Under the pieces are notes generated by a model. That model made no database searches. It saw nothing but the letters and a program-made list of their open reading frames with translations, and had not been told where the DNA came from. A stretch of DNA of 64,000 nucleotides from Ridgeia piscesae (Eukaryota > Annelida > Polychaeta > Sabellida > Siboglinidae), in the NCBI GenBank assembly GCA_025642075.2, contig JAODUO010001348.1, positions 26,001 through 90,000 of the forward strand. The letters are read 5' to 3'. Made by a program: the position numbers and the translations under genes. Of the stretch, positions 29,035 to 37,500 are shown piece after piece (within the stretch, counting starts at the first letter, position 1; each line of letters starts with the position of its first letter).

Positions 29035-31070
29035 TATTTATCTTGTTTTATCATTTATCTATTTATTACTATTTTTCTTGTAATCTTTTATTTATTTATT
29101 CAGTACATTTATTTTTTATTGTTATCCATTTTTTATTCACTATATTCTAACGCATTACGCAATGTATAAAGTAGTCGATCAAATTGTTTAATGCATGTAT
29201 ATTATGTTTTACAATACACTTGCATTAGCAATCATGACCCTTGGGGAAATCAAATGTACATTTGATAAGGTTATCGTTAATAAATAATGTTTATTAATTT
29301 ACATGCCCGAAGAGCGCATTCAAGCAATTTGGGTGGGACAATGTAACAAATATTGCGCCTGTGGTGCATGAGCTTTTAGATTGAACCCTGTATTGGTCAT
29401 GCCAGAATTTGTCAATTCAGTGTCCCTTTAACTCCCTTGCACAAAAAGAGTGCACACAAAGAGTGCAGAGGTCGTATGAGGTTATATCAAAGCATCATGC
29501 GACGGGGAAAGTCGCCTTCCCCACAACATGAAACAAAACAGCATTTCCGTGTAATAAACCATGTGAACTGCTCTTGCTGTGATATGTCAATTATATTTCC
29601 TAACTGCTTTACCCTACTGTACTTTAATCATATAAATTTTTTAGAATTTGTTTTCACTGTACTCTCTTGTAAATATGCATTCGTTATTAAACTAATTCAT
29701 CATTTCATCTCTTGACCACAACAAACGAATTTCCCACGAGGGACAAATAAAGGTATTTTAATTATATATTGTTACAGTTTTCAGATTCCCCTAAGAACAA
29801 CTGCCAACTTACTTCTGTTTCACCCAACCTCTCGATGGCGGTTTGTCAAAGAACTGGACATGAATCTCTGTTTGCAAGCCTTGTGTCCTTGAATGGCTTC
29901 CTTTGTGTGAAAACACCAGACTCGGCCACCAGGGGTAGCCCTCCATCTTTGCCCACACGATGTCACCTTCATTGAAGCTTGACACTGCATAAACATCAAC
30001 TAATTATACTCGGTACATTTCCCAGCTTACAATATTTAGTAACTAGAATAGCTTGATATATTTTATATAACAGGGATTTTGGTTACAATGCTGCTTTTAA
30101 AGACTAACTAAATATAATTTTCTAGGGCACAGTTGACAAATATCTGGATTTGTCGTACATGTATGGCTCGATATATGAAAACAATTGCAACCTGCTATCC
30201 AGAACACCTAATAAGGCGGGCCAGATGATAATGTTGTCATCAGATAGATAGATCAGATAGTAATTAACAACACAGAATAAATATTAGTCATGACTGAATA
30301 AATGACTCAAATCAGAACAATTAACATATCGAAGTGTCTACGCGTACGTGAGCCGTATCTTTAGACCCGTGGCCTAACCGTATGTGAGGATGCGCGCGTA
30401 TCCTGTTTTTCAATTCTGTGCAAGCATGCTGCGTCCGTCTCGTCGGAGCAGCAGAATTACACGAGGTGAATAATGAACAAACTATATGTAAACATCCTAA
30501 TAAGGAAACTTCAAGAGGCCAACCCTGCAGAATGTTGTTGTCAAAATAGCCACTATCTCCACCGACTTCAGTCGACTTTAGTGAAGGGGCCATAGGCACA
30601 GTTAAGTTAATGTGTGTTGCCATGTCTATGTCATGGCCCACGCTACAGTTGATTCTCTAGCCCAGCGTAAGTGACACACTGTCAGTCACTCAGTGTCAGC
30701 AGTTTTTAATCGATCCTTATTAATAACAATTAATAATTAATTCTACACATCAGTTCCGACTTCCTGAATTTGTTTTACTCCCGCACGTTCAAGAAACCTA
30801 TCTAGTCATCTACTGAAACAATACGATCTAGTTATGCTAAATACGTAGACTACAAGATCGTCGGAACTAAAATGAACAGGTTATAGTCAATGTTGACATT
30901 GTTGATGGTTGTTTACGTTTTTCCGGCTCGTGGTTGGGCGACACAATCCCGTTCTTGTTACGACAACTCTTTCGTGGCAAGTCTTTCTTTGGCGTGTTTC
31001 CATTTTGATCAGAACTGTTTAAGTTGGGCTTTTTGTTGAAATACGAAAACAATGTGTTAGTTTTCGACAT
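956..31070 (-). CDS. MSH6: MSH6, DNA mismatch-repair ATPase, 31 exons in window, 3' end missing
   Basis: MSH6 pairs with MSH2 to form MutS-alpha, the nuclear heterodimer that recognises base mismatches and small loops and, using ATP, starts mismatch repair. I see, in order, a PCNA-binding N-terminus, a PWWP domain, a charged linker, a MutS mismatch-binding domain with the Phe-x-Glu motif, connector, lever and clamp domains, and an ATPase with Walker A and the FSTHYHSL motif. All 31 exons join in phase, giving about 1264 codons; animal MSH6 is usually about 1350, so the last exon or exons lie before base 1. The start is the Met at 31068-31070 because it begins the family's N-terminal motif directly; an upstream in-frame Met at 31128-31130 would add 20 unmatched residues. 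One exon (12577-12725) contains an apparent 1-base insertion. The gene shares a divergent promoter with SDF2. Identification rests on near-continuous similarity to the family. Confidence 0.97.
1111..2290. other. MSH6 intron 30 interior
   Basis: AT-rich sequence between exon 31 and the LINE fragment at 2297. A possible reversed LINE tail lies near 1240-1310 (AATAATAATAAAACTTTATT, GAAATCCGGGACG). Nothing else was recognised. Confidence 0.5.
2297..2600 (-). mobile_element. LINE 3' fragment, copy 1
   Basis: Shares long blocks with 38094-38420: TTGGCTTATCGAGAGTCCAA, CACAATCAGCTGAT.ATCTG and TTGCTAATGTAACTCCATGT. Minus-strand translation of the second copy reads LRDQTEEFKILN...[12 protein letters not shown], a common segment near the end of CR1/Jockey-type reverse transcriptases. 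No intact ORF remains. Confidence 0.6.
3013..3112. repeat. (TG)n/(GCGT)n microsatellite
   Basis: A pure TG run changes into GCGT and mixed TGCA units. It lies in MSH6 intron 29, within 40 bp of exon 30. Confidence 0.9.
3480..3760 (-). repeat. tRNA-derived SINE copy
   Basis: Minus strand: a tRNA-like head (GCGCAGTGGCGAGAGCTTTG, then GAACCTGGGTTCAAATC as a B box), the body CTCTACATGGCTCTAG...AAGTACCTGGCTGTAGAC...GTGGATATTTGTG, and the tail GTTCGATTGAACAGGTCTG. This is among the better-preserved copies. Confidence 0.75.
4838..7250 (-). CDS. MSH6: MSH6 exons 24-27: clamp return and start of ATPase domain
   Basis: Exons: 7150-7250, 6467-6696, 6211-6340, 4838-4936 (about residues 928-1114). Exon 24 encodes [15 protein letters not shown], typical of the helical lever. 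Exon 25 starts [18 protein letters not shown] and runs to the helical [10 protein letters not shown] segment. Exon 26 carries [17 protein letters not shown] and GALCRPEFV. Exon 27 carries [17 protein letters not shown] and [10 protein letters not shown], the entry strand of the MutS ATPase domain. Splice phases agree throughout (R|T, N spanning exons 25-26, Q|P, E|G). The introns between these exons hold a LINE-like tail near 5945-6000, SINE copies at 5830-5935 and 7345-7600, and an AT microsatellite inside the latter. Confidence 0.95.
5830..5935 (-). repeat. Partial SINE copy
   Basis: Minus strand carries the ACATTGCTCCATTTTACTTG...AGTGCCTTGTCAGTGGGGATT...TTGTGTATGAATAG body of the same SINE family. 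The tRNA-like head is degraded. Confidence 0.5.
7345..7600 (-). repeat. tRNA-derived SINE copy adjoining an AT microsatellite
   Basis: Minus strand: head (CACTGTGGCTCTAGCATTGG...AACCTGGGTTTGCTTCC), body (TACATTGCTCCAGTTTACTC...GAGTACCTGGCTATTGAC...GGATATTTGTG), tail (TTTAATTTAACAGGTCTG). A (TA)n tract of about 65 bp (7608-7672) abuts its 5' end. Confidence 0.75.
7608..7672. repeat. (TA)n microsatellite
   Basis: A pure TA run at the 5' edge of the SINE at 7345-7600, in MSH6 intron 23. Confidence 0.95.
8016..14012 (-). CDS. MSH6: MSH6 exons 15-23: connector, lever and clamp, with a frameshift in exon 17
   Basis: Exons: 13793-14012, 13528-13597, 12577-12725, 11704-11812, 10806-10968, 9748-9828, 9231-9326, 8513-8603, 8016-8070 (about residues 584-927). 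Recognisable blocks are [115 protein letters not shown] and SAFDHDKA. Exon 17 is 149 nt and reads into TGA after FDEVPPR. Removing one base of the four-G run at 12658-12661 restores a frame through [13 protein letters not shown] to NQHM, joined in phase to VLDA in exon 18. For exon 19 I chose donor GTGGGT (10804-10805) over a GTAGGT five bases earlier on the transcript because only it keeps phase with exon 20 (ERLISR|IHTLG). Confidence 0.93.
10541..10797. repeat. 12-bp minisatellite abutting an MSH6 donor site
   Basis: About 20 variants of ACAGGTATTTYT occur on the plus strand. The array ends only about 9 bp from the exon 19 boundary at 10806, so the first transcribed intron bases run straight from the GTGGGT donor into the array. 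Confidence 0.9.
12061..12640 (-). mobile_element. 5'-truncated LINE tail
   Basis: Minus strand encodes a decayed reverse-transcriptase C-terminus ([12 protein letters not shown]..., with FKRL and THLFR-type residues split over frames). An AT-rich 3' region follows, containing ATCCATTCGGAGGCGCTGTACA on the plus strand. The same sequence recurs at 60134-60510. The C-terminal pattern fits CR1/L2-like LINEs. Confidence 0.6.
12759..13018. repeat. Fold-back element, copy 1
   Basis: The left end (GTTTTCACTTTTCTTATCCA, then TACCTGTAGAGAT) and the right end (TACAGGTAAAAGAAACATTT, then GGATATGAAAAC) are inverted repeats of about 55 bp. Copy 2 is at 54861-55007. It sits in MSH6 intron 16 just above exon 17. 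Confidence 0.65.
14956..21262 (-). CDS. MSH6: MSH6 exons 7-14: mismatch-binding and connector domains
   Basis: Exons: 21183-21262, 21003-21090, 18147-18206, 17733-17807, 17160-17295, 16605-16753, 15848-15919, 14956-15027 (about residues 340-583). Exon 8 encodes the conserved [12 protein letters not shown] segment. Exon 9 encodes [19 protein letters not shown]. Exon 10 begins [12 protein letters not shown]; the Phe and Glu of its F-Y-E are the residues that stack on and contact the mismatched base in MSH6. Exon 11 gives FPEIAFGRY...GYKVARIEQ. Exons 13-14 give [14 protein letters not shown] and [16 protein letters not shown], the start of the connector. All joins are in phase. The donor after exon 12 reads GTCCCG, a poor match to consensus, but the join to exon 13 (LTEK|ANDAS...) aligns well with the family. 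Introns 6 and 8 are swollen by repeats. Confidence 0.95.
15287..15590 (+). repeat. Second tRNA-derived SINE family with a conserved central domain
   Basis: The head has a B box (GGTTCAATTCCACC) within CGGTAGAGCGCTGGCCTGTC. A central block follows: GAAGAGACACTAAAAGCCGG, then TGGTCCCTTCTATCTGG, then GGGGAAGTAAAAGATCCC. This block resembles the shared central domains known in widely distributed invertebrate SINE superfamilies (Meta-domain-like); the name is recalled, not searched. It lies in MSH6 intron 13. Confidence 0.6.
18335..18560 (-). repeat. tRNA-derived SINE copy
   Basis: Same family on the minus strand, with a CTCGATTGAGGGAACCTGGA head, a CACTTTATGTTGCTCCAATT body and a GAATGAATGAACATGTCTG tail. 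The G-rich run at 18597-18606 lies just outside it. Confidence 0.65.
19320..20930. mobile_element. Long palindromic (fold-back) element in MSH6 intron 8
   Basis: The two halves match in reverse complement across a central spacer of about 0.4 kb. Examples are an exact 20-bp match (19533-19553 against 20685-20704, ATTCAGAGCATGTTTACAAG), TTTTGGGTCG.AACGAGCAT near 19562 against 20664, and GTGTTCACTTTTACAAT near 19941 against 20410. The left arm holds a tRNA-like stretch (about 19900-19983) with a good A box (TAGCTAAGTTGG) and a B box (GTTCGAACC). There is no coding content. Ends are approximate. Confidence 0.6.
22056..23615. mobile_element. TA-flanked DNA transposon, 25-bp perfect TIRs, no intact transposase
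   Basis: Positions 22056-22080 (beginning CCGTAAATCCTG) and 23591-23615 are exact reverse complements, and both are flanked by TA. The 1560-bp element carries sub-terminal copies of a GGGGTGCGGCTTTAAAT motif at both ends. The longest open frame is under 80 codons, so it is non-autonomous or decayed. TA target duplication and the terminal style suggest the Tc1/mariner-pogo superfamily; the family assignment is inference. It lies in MSH6 intron 6, inside an older SINE (about 21955-22055 plus 23616-23670). Confidence 0.85.
23872..31070 (-). CDS. MSH6: MSH6 exons 1-6: PIP box, PWWP, acidic/NLS linker
   Basis: Exons: 30917-31070, 29813-29984, 27054-27247, 26000-26052, 24735-24992, 23872-24057. 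Exon 1 begins [11 protein letters not shown], matching the spacing of the MSH6 PCNA-interacting motif, but Thr replaces the usual Gln at position 4. Exons 2-3 encode the PWWP domain (about residues 52-140), including [13 protein letters not shown]; in vertebrates this domain binds H3K36me3 chromatin. Exon 5 carries a basic, NLS-like stretch (KRRPTRN...AKRRK) followed by long Asp/Glu/Ser runs. Exon 6 is a Ser/Thr/Pro-rich linker with a KRKPPP start. These linkers vary widely within the family. Intron 4 appears to use a GC donor (GAG|GCAAGG at 25998-25999). The other donors are GT, for example GTAAGT after exon 2 and GTATGT after exon 6. Confidence 0.93.
27500..28660 (+). repeat. Outer inverted repeat, left arm
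   Basis: This 1.1-kb segment in MSH6 intron 2 matches, in reverse complement and in the same order, the segment at about 33095-34240. Matching landmarks include TTCTCTGGTGACACTGATTT, GTTTTCGATTTG.TGC, TTGATTTGCTGCGACCAAT, TTACAATTCAACTCAT, TGATTCCACTGTT.GC and TGACTCAAT.TGTGTG. Each arm contains two diverged copies of a sub-unit built around the TGCTGCGACC and TGACACTGATTTTGTGCAAC motifs. Arms differ by many substitutions and small indels, so the duplication is old. Boundaries are approximate. Confidence 0.75.
28665..29170 (+). mobile_element. LINE reverse-transcriptase C-terminal remnant
   Basis: The frame 28682-28924 reads [15 protein letters not shown]...[15 protein letters not shown]...[23 protein letters not shown], the typical tail of non-LTR retrotransposon ORF2. 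It is followed by a (TA)n tract (28971-29032) and an AT-rich 3' tail. It lies in MSH6 intron 2 in antisense orientation to MSH6. Confidence 0.7.
28971..29032. repeat. (TA)n microsatellite
   Basis: A pure TA run within the LINE remnant tail, MSH6 intron 2. Confidence 0.95.
29400..29765 (+). mobile_element. Possible LINE 3' end
   Basis: Ends with TTTCCCACGAGGGACAAATA and AAGGTATTTTAATTATAT, a pattern seen at 3' termini of LINEs that end in short tandem AT-rich repeats. A similar but reversed tail (TACTTTATTAATCCCTGCATGG) is at 5945-6000. Coding content is not recognisable. Confidence 0.35.
30330..30466 (+). repeat. Inner inverted repeat, left arm
   Basis: The arm reads GAAGTGTCTACGCGTACGTG through GATGCGCGCGTATCC and GCATGCTGCGTCCGT to GAATTACACGAGG. 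It matches the reverse complement of 32459-32600 over about 140 bp with few differences near the outer end. It lies in MSH6 intron 1 and is much more CpG-rich than its surroundings. Confidence 0.8.
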
Positions 31071-31572
31071 ATTCCTGATTTCGATTGAGTTTCCCACCAA
31101 TTCATCTAAAATCGTCTTGCCGCATGGCAAAATGGCTGTGGGGGTGAGTGATGTAGCAAAACTAATATTGGTGAAGCATTTTTTTTTTAATAATTAAAAT
31201 AGCTTTATGCATTTGTTTATGTTTATCGCTACGCTTAAAACTTGTGTATATTTATTGCTGAAAAAATTACGTATCTCTCATATTTTACAATATTGTTAGT
31301 TCTTAACATCCACTCTACCCTAAATTTGGGATCAACCGCGGGAATTTTCATCCATTGAGCGCTCTCATGGTGTAGCAACGTTTTTGTAAAAACAATTTTC
31401 ATCAAAACGGTCTGTGAGATGCGAAAAATATTGGGCCAAAATATGTGTACAAACGTATCAAATAATTGCTTATGGATTTATTTATTACTTTTAGTTGTTA
31501 TTATGTAAAGTGGCCGGTAAAGGGCAATGAAAAAACCCGGAAGTAGCATAAACCGGAAGATACGTGTCCAAG
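31071..31572. promoter_or_regulatory. Divergent MSH6/SDF2 promoter region
   Basis: Only 502 bp separate the two start codons, which point away from each other. On the SDF2 side there are two ETS-type CCGGAAG sites (31537-31544 and 31553-31560) and a YY1-type CCAAGATGGCG overlapping the SDF2 start (31568-31578). On the MSH6 side an AAAATGGCTG YY1-like site lies near 31129-31140. I see no convincing TATA box at either start. ETS plus YY1 near the start is typical of TATA-less housekeeping promoters. That the promoter is bidirectional is inferred from spacing and orientation. Confidence 0.6.
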
Positions 31573-34500
31573 ATGGCGTCTTTGGGTTGTCAAGTTGTTG
31601 ATTGTGTTTTATTATGTGTAATTTTCATCGTAACAGTATCACACACTGATAGTAAAAGTAGGTATAAGTATAATAATACACAGGCGAATAAGATAGCAAA
31701 ATACAATTAATTTTTAACTGTCTAATGCATGGTTATACCGTTCTTCCCCTAACGTCGCTCATCATGACAGCCACCTCTCGGCGCTCCTGATTCGAGCACA
31801 TGAAATGATGAATCATTGATTACACTTAGGACGAGACTGTTGGCAGAGCAGCTCTGCGAATAAGGGCATACATTCCAGTATTCAAACAGTGACGTCATTG
31901 CTCTACGAATTGCCGAAATAGTTGCCGAGATATTTTTTCTAATATTAAGCAATAGAATAAAGGCAGTGGCTACGCGTACGTGAGCCGTACGTTTAGGCCG
32001 CCAGTCTAAACGTACGGCATACATACTGCGCATGCGTATGCTTTTATTTTCGGTTACGTGAGCTGTATTTTTAGCCTCGTTTATCTAAGGTACGGCATTC
32101 GATAAGCGCATGCGCATGATTTCTATACGTGAGCCTTATCTTTAGTAGCTGTCAGTTCCAAAAGTTTCCCCGCACATGCATGTTTATATACATAAGTTCT
32201 ATTGCCGAATCTTTAGCACTCAGGTCTAAAAGTAGGCCTAGGTGATTGTTTTGCGCGTACATGCCGTATATTTTTTGCAAACAAATATAAAAGTACATGA
32301 GTTTTTCCGCGCATGCATGTTGATGTACGTACGGACGGAAGCTCTTTTGGCACTTAGTTCTAAATATACGTGATTTTTGTGCGTGTTTTTTTTTCGCAAG
32401 TTGACATATATAGCCCTATTGCAGTCAGTAAATCTAACAATGTCGAACAAAATCGCTCCCTCGTGTAATTCCATCGTACCGATGCGACGATACGGACGCA
32501 GCATGCTTGCGCAGAATAGAAAATGAGGATACGCGCGCATCCTCACGTACGGTTAGGCCACAGGTCTAAAGATATGGCTCACGTACGCGTAGACACTTCG
32601 TAGAATAAAATTCCTTTAATACATGGTGACTGGTCTGATATATGGAGTAATCTTCCTCATTATGATTTATGTGGTTGATGCCCCGTCACTCTAGTCATTT
32701 GAGGCTAAAAATGATAAATTATGGAAAAAACATAGTGTAAAAACTGACTATACTGCACCTTCTCTATTATGGATTGAGTCAAATTCAGACGTATATACAC
32801 AATCCGAACAGAAAGAAAGATCTGGCATAAGAGGCAGATAAGATATTCACAGAGCAGTTCTGCAAACTAGAAAGTTGCCCTGCTAGTTGCAGAGCAGTGG
32901 TATCATTGCTCTGCAAATTTTTGAAAGATTTGTTCATATTCGAAGAGCTAGTAAGATAGAGCAGGGTTTTATCCAGGTTGCACCCTTGCGCCATTGGCGT
33001 GATATTTATTAGATTGTCCAAAAAAATTGTTTGAATGCACAAAAAAGACACATAAATATAGCACAGAATAGTCTTTGCTGGGTGCATTGACTCAATCTGT
33101 GTGAGCTAAGCACACATATTGAGTCAATGCACCCTAGCAAAGACTATTCTTATATTTAAATACAAACATATCTTTAATTGTCCAAAAATGTGTTCCATGG
33201 CACTATTCTGCAAATGCAAACAGTGGAATCAGCCCCATACGAAGACCAGTAGGTTTTATTCCATGTGAATTTGTTAGATGCCCACTGTTACGCTAAACTT
33301 GACCGCTGTCTGCTAGCACTGACTGTGACCCAGTGCACTCAAGAACAATATGCCGATTATGCTATGTATTTGGGAAATGTCATACTAACAAAATTGGTAA
33401 CCGTTGTGTTATAATAAATAGTTTGCAGTGATTTAGCAAAAATGGGTGCTGAAAACTCAGATGCGACAGTGGATCCTTTCGCCAACATTGGTCGCAGCAA
33501 ATCAAAAACTTACACTATAAAACACATTAGGGTACTTGTAATTTCTAGTCAGTCAATTAGAAAATGTGTTGATCTTCACTGCAAATGTTGCACAAAATCA
33601 ATGCCACGAGAGCCACAAAAGTTATTATGAGTTGAATTGTAAACATAGCATTGCCACAGTTGCTTTGGCTGCTCTCACTGTTGGATCTAGCCAGGCCTGA
33701 GGCAAAACTTCAACAGTGTCATCAGTCAAGCAATGTTTACGTTGTTCACTTCACTTCATAATACATATATAAAATCGTTAGAATAACAATATAATATTAT
33801 TTACAATGGTGTAAATAAAGTTATCAAATTAATAAATTTATTTGGTGAACTTTTTGTCCACAATTTTAAAAAATGAGTGACAAAATTTTCATATAAGCTG
33901 TGCTTTACAACAGTACGATTACTGCCAACGGGTTGCAACAAATCGAAAACATTCACTTGTAAACCAATTTTTGTAAACTCGTGAATCCTAATCAGTCACC
34001 CCGTAGTCACTCTTTACTGTAGATGTTTCACAAAATCAGTGTCACCAGAGAAACAAAAGATACACTGAGTGGAAGCGTAAATGTGCTCATTCACTCATAT
34101 TATGACCCGAAATACAACTTGATGCCATTTTACAGTTTCTCACTGTTCAAATTATGTATGATGTGTATTATTTTAGCATGATTTACAAGCGTGGAAACTA
34201 AGTTTTGTTTAACAATGTTGCATTGCATTTTAACGATATTGGGATAAGCAAACGTGCGCAAGAAAACAAGTTTTAACTACGTAAGCGCTATTTTGAGCAC
34301 ATTGCTCTGGCGACTGCACAAGTTTAGCTCCTTTCCCACTAGGTGCATTAATGCACAGAAATATGCTGGCTAATTAAATTAATTTTACAAGTACCCAAGA
34401 CCATTATTTTATTTAAGGAATGTACTTAACAATACCATAATTTAATGTATTGTTGCTGAAAATAAAGAACATACACATAATAATTATATAATTTTCTAAA

Positions 34501-37500
34501 GTAAGGTAATACAAACTTGGTTCATGTTGGGGGCTTCATCACTAAATATTGGATATCACATTGCTCTGGATTATAATGATTTGGCTCGAAACTGGGCCTC
34601 AAAAGTACACTGTAGCTCAAACAGAATATTTTATAGCTGTGTTTACATGTCACAACATGGAAACTTGTGTGATAGGTGTCAAATCTAGATAAATATATAC
34701 TCATAACAGTAACGTCGAGGTGAGCCCAGATTTTACAAAATTACCTGATAAATTGAGAATCTATGTGACGTATGAATTTTTAATGAATGGATATGTTTGT
34801 TAAAATGTCAGAAGTGTTTTTAATTAATTTTGATTCCTAGATTTGGTAACTTGCAAGTATGAAGAGGCTTATGTTATTCTGTCATTTTTTTATGATAAGC
34901 AAATTGTCATCATGTCTGAGTGTGAAATGCAGGGCACTTTATCATTGTGGTTATAGTTTTGTACGTATGTTTATCGTTTATTTCTCTTGACATTGTAGAA
35001 TTCCACTATGACTATGTCACTTGTGGGTCAGTTCTGAAACTGCTAAATGTTCGCAGCAATGTCAGACTGCATTCACATGATGTAAAATATGGATCTGGCA
35101 GCGGGCAACAGGTAAGTGAACTGTGTATATTTTCATTATAAAATTTCATATTTGAAAGTCATTTATCACCCATGGAGGTTCATTGAGAATGTTGTCGCTA
35201 AATAGATTTTGGCAGTTTTCAATATATGAAACAATGCATTGTATCTCACCCATTTTACCACTTATGAAATACATCTTATAGATATGCTCTTTGATACAGT
35301 GTTATATTTTCTTATAATAATTACATCAGTTTGAATAGTTGATTAATTCCTTAATTTTTGTAAGAATAGATCTGCAGGTTTTGACACTTGCCCTTGTTGT
35401 TACAGTCAGTGACCGCAGTGTCCAGTACAGATGACCACAACAGTTACTGGCGCGTCCAGGGGAAGCAGGGTACCCAGTGTGTGCGAGGGTAGGTCACTGT
35501 TACTGACCAAGACATTGTAAAACTGGTAACATAGCATCACATTCAATCAAGATAAACCTGGTTTAAATTGTCTTGCAGCCATTTAAAATATTAGTCATGT
35601 TTATTCCCTGTACGATGTTCCAGTTCATTAAGCTGGCTATGGATTACTGTGGGTATCTATTATTTTATGTTAATTATTTTTTGAGGAAATTTTTTTGACA
35701 GTTATGAATACAGGGTACTGTTTAAAATAACTTTTGATTACCTTCAGATGTTTACATTGTCATAACCTTAACCATAGCCTCGATTACCAGGCTCCTTGAG
35801 GGGGCAGCACTTTTTGGACCCTCACATCCGCCTGGGAGATTAATGCTCTGCCAATGTTGCTACCAAGGTGGCCTTATCCCAGGTAGAGACGCTGATTGGC
35901 TCACAGACCAACTATGAAATAAATAAAAAATATGGGTATCCTTTTATAAGATGATTTACTATGCTGTTAAAAGTATTCAACATTAAACTTATATTAACAC
36001 AAAAAATAAATAGAAATACAAAATTGCAGTTGTACATGAAGCAGGAATTATGGCAGAATTGGCCTCTATTACCCAGTTTCCATGAGATGGCAGTACGTTT
36101 TAGACCCTCACCCGGATAACATTCAAACGCCGACAAAGTCACCAGATTTTCTTCTCTCTACTCTTTTTTCTACTCAGCCGAGTCGGTGAAGCGAGACTAC
36201 CATAACCAATGCCTTTGTATGGTCAAACGTTTATCATTATTTATGAAGATGATGTTTGAAGATGTTTCACGTTGCTGTATGTTCTTTATGGACATGTACA
36301 TAGCTCCTGTAGAGCTCTGTAGCTCAGTTGCTAGAACATCAGACTCTCCATCAAGAGAACCCATGTTCATTCACCCTACATTGCCCCAGTTCACTCAGCT
36401 GTATGAATGAGTACCTGGTAAATATGGTAATGGACAGTGATCACTATTTGATCCAGTCTGTACTAATTGCAGCTTGGCTGAATACTTTTGAGACAAATTA
36501 AGATGATGTTCAATTGAACATGTCTGTTAGATCGGCCTGAATCCGAGCATATATTCATGAATACAATTACAAATACATTGCTAAAAGCTAAGTATAAATG
36601 CAAATACATTCTCACAAGAATAACTATACCAGTATATTAAAAAATATAAATATTAAATAATAATGCTTCATAAAATTATTTATGTAACTCACTATAAGAA
36701 AGTATGCAATGGCAGTTGATCAATTTGTTATGATGAAAACTGTAATAACCTATTTATTTCATCAACAATAACTTTTTTCTGAGAATGTAGTGATACAATG
36801 GAATTCACTTCATTGGCATTCATTTCAGTGGCATCCTAGGCTTTTAGCATCTATTTGCCATAGCACATAATGAACATGAGCTGTTCAAAGGTTGATTCTT
36901 TCATCCTGCAATTGGCGCAGATGAGGCAGGAGTGCTGGGATGGTGGGGAGCCAGTGTTGCTAAATGTGCATAAAGCCATCATTGCAATTTGTAGAACTGG
37001 AGCAATATAGAGTAAAAAAAAAACGGTTTGACACGTTAGCAAAGGATTAGAACCCATGTTCTCTTAGTTGAGAGTCCAAAGCTCTAGACACTGTGCTAGC
37101 GCGCTGAATACTGAACTATTAAAGAACTTACCTATATTGGTTTACTTACCCAAGCAGCCATTTACACGCATAAAGAGAGATTCACGTGTACTGTGTCCTA
37201 ATTCTTCTCTTGGTTGGCCTAGTCAGAAGCAATAACATTTGCAGCAGCAGACTATGTTAAAGTGTGATCAGAAATACTCCTCGATTCCAGGAACACAACA
37301 TCAAATAGCTGTTCAAGGAAATGCCACTTACACCAGGCAATATCTGTCGTAGCTGGATGGATATTGCCTGACTGTTTCTTTGACTATGGTGCTGTTGGCC
37401 ATAATGATACCTTTCTATATAGGACTGAGTAGAAATTAACATTTAATTTGGTCAATCTACATAATACAATGTTTTAATTTTGTGTAAACAATCAATTGGA

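Noticed and set aside
31071..31130. Upstream in-frame Met for MSH6 (MPCGK...)
   Set aside because: The family N-terminus starts at the internal MSK; the 20 extra residues have no counterpart.
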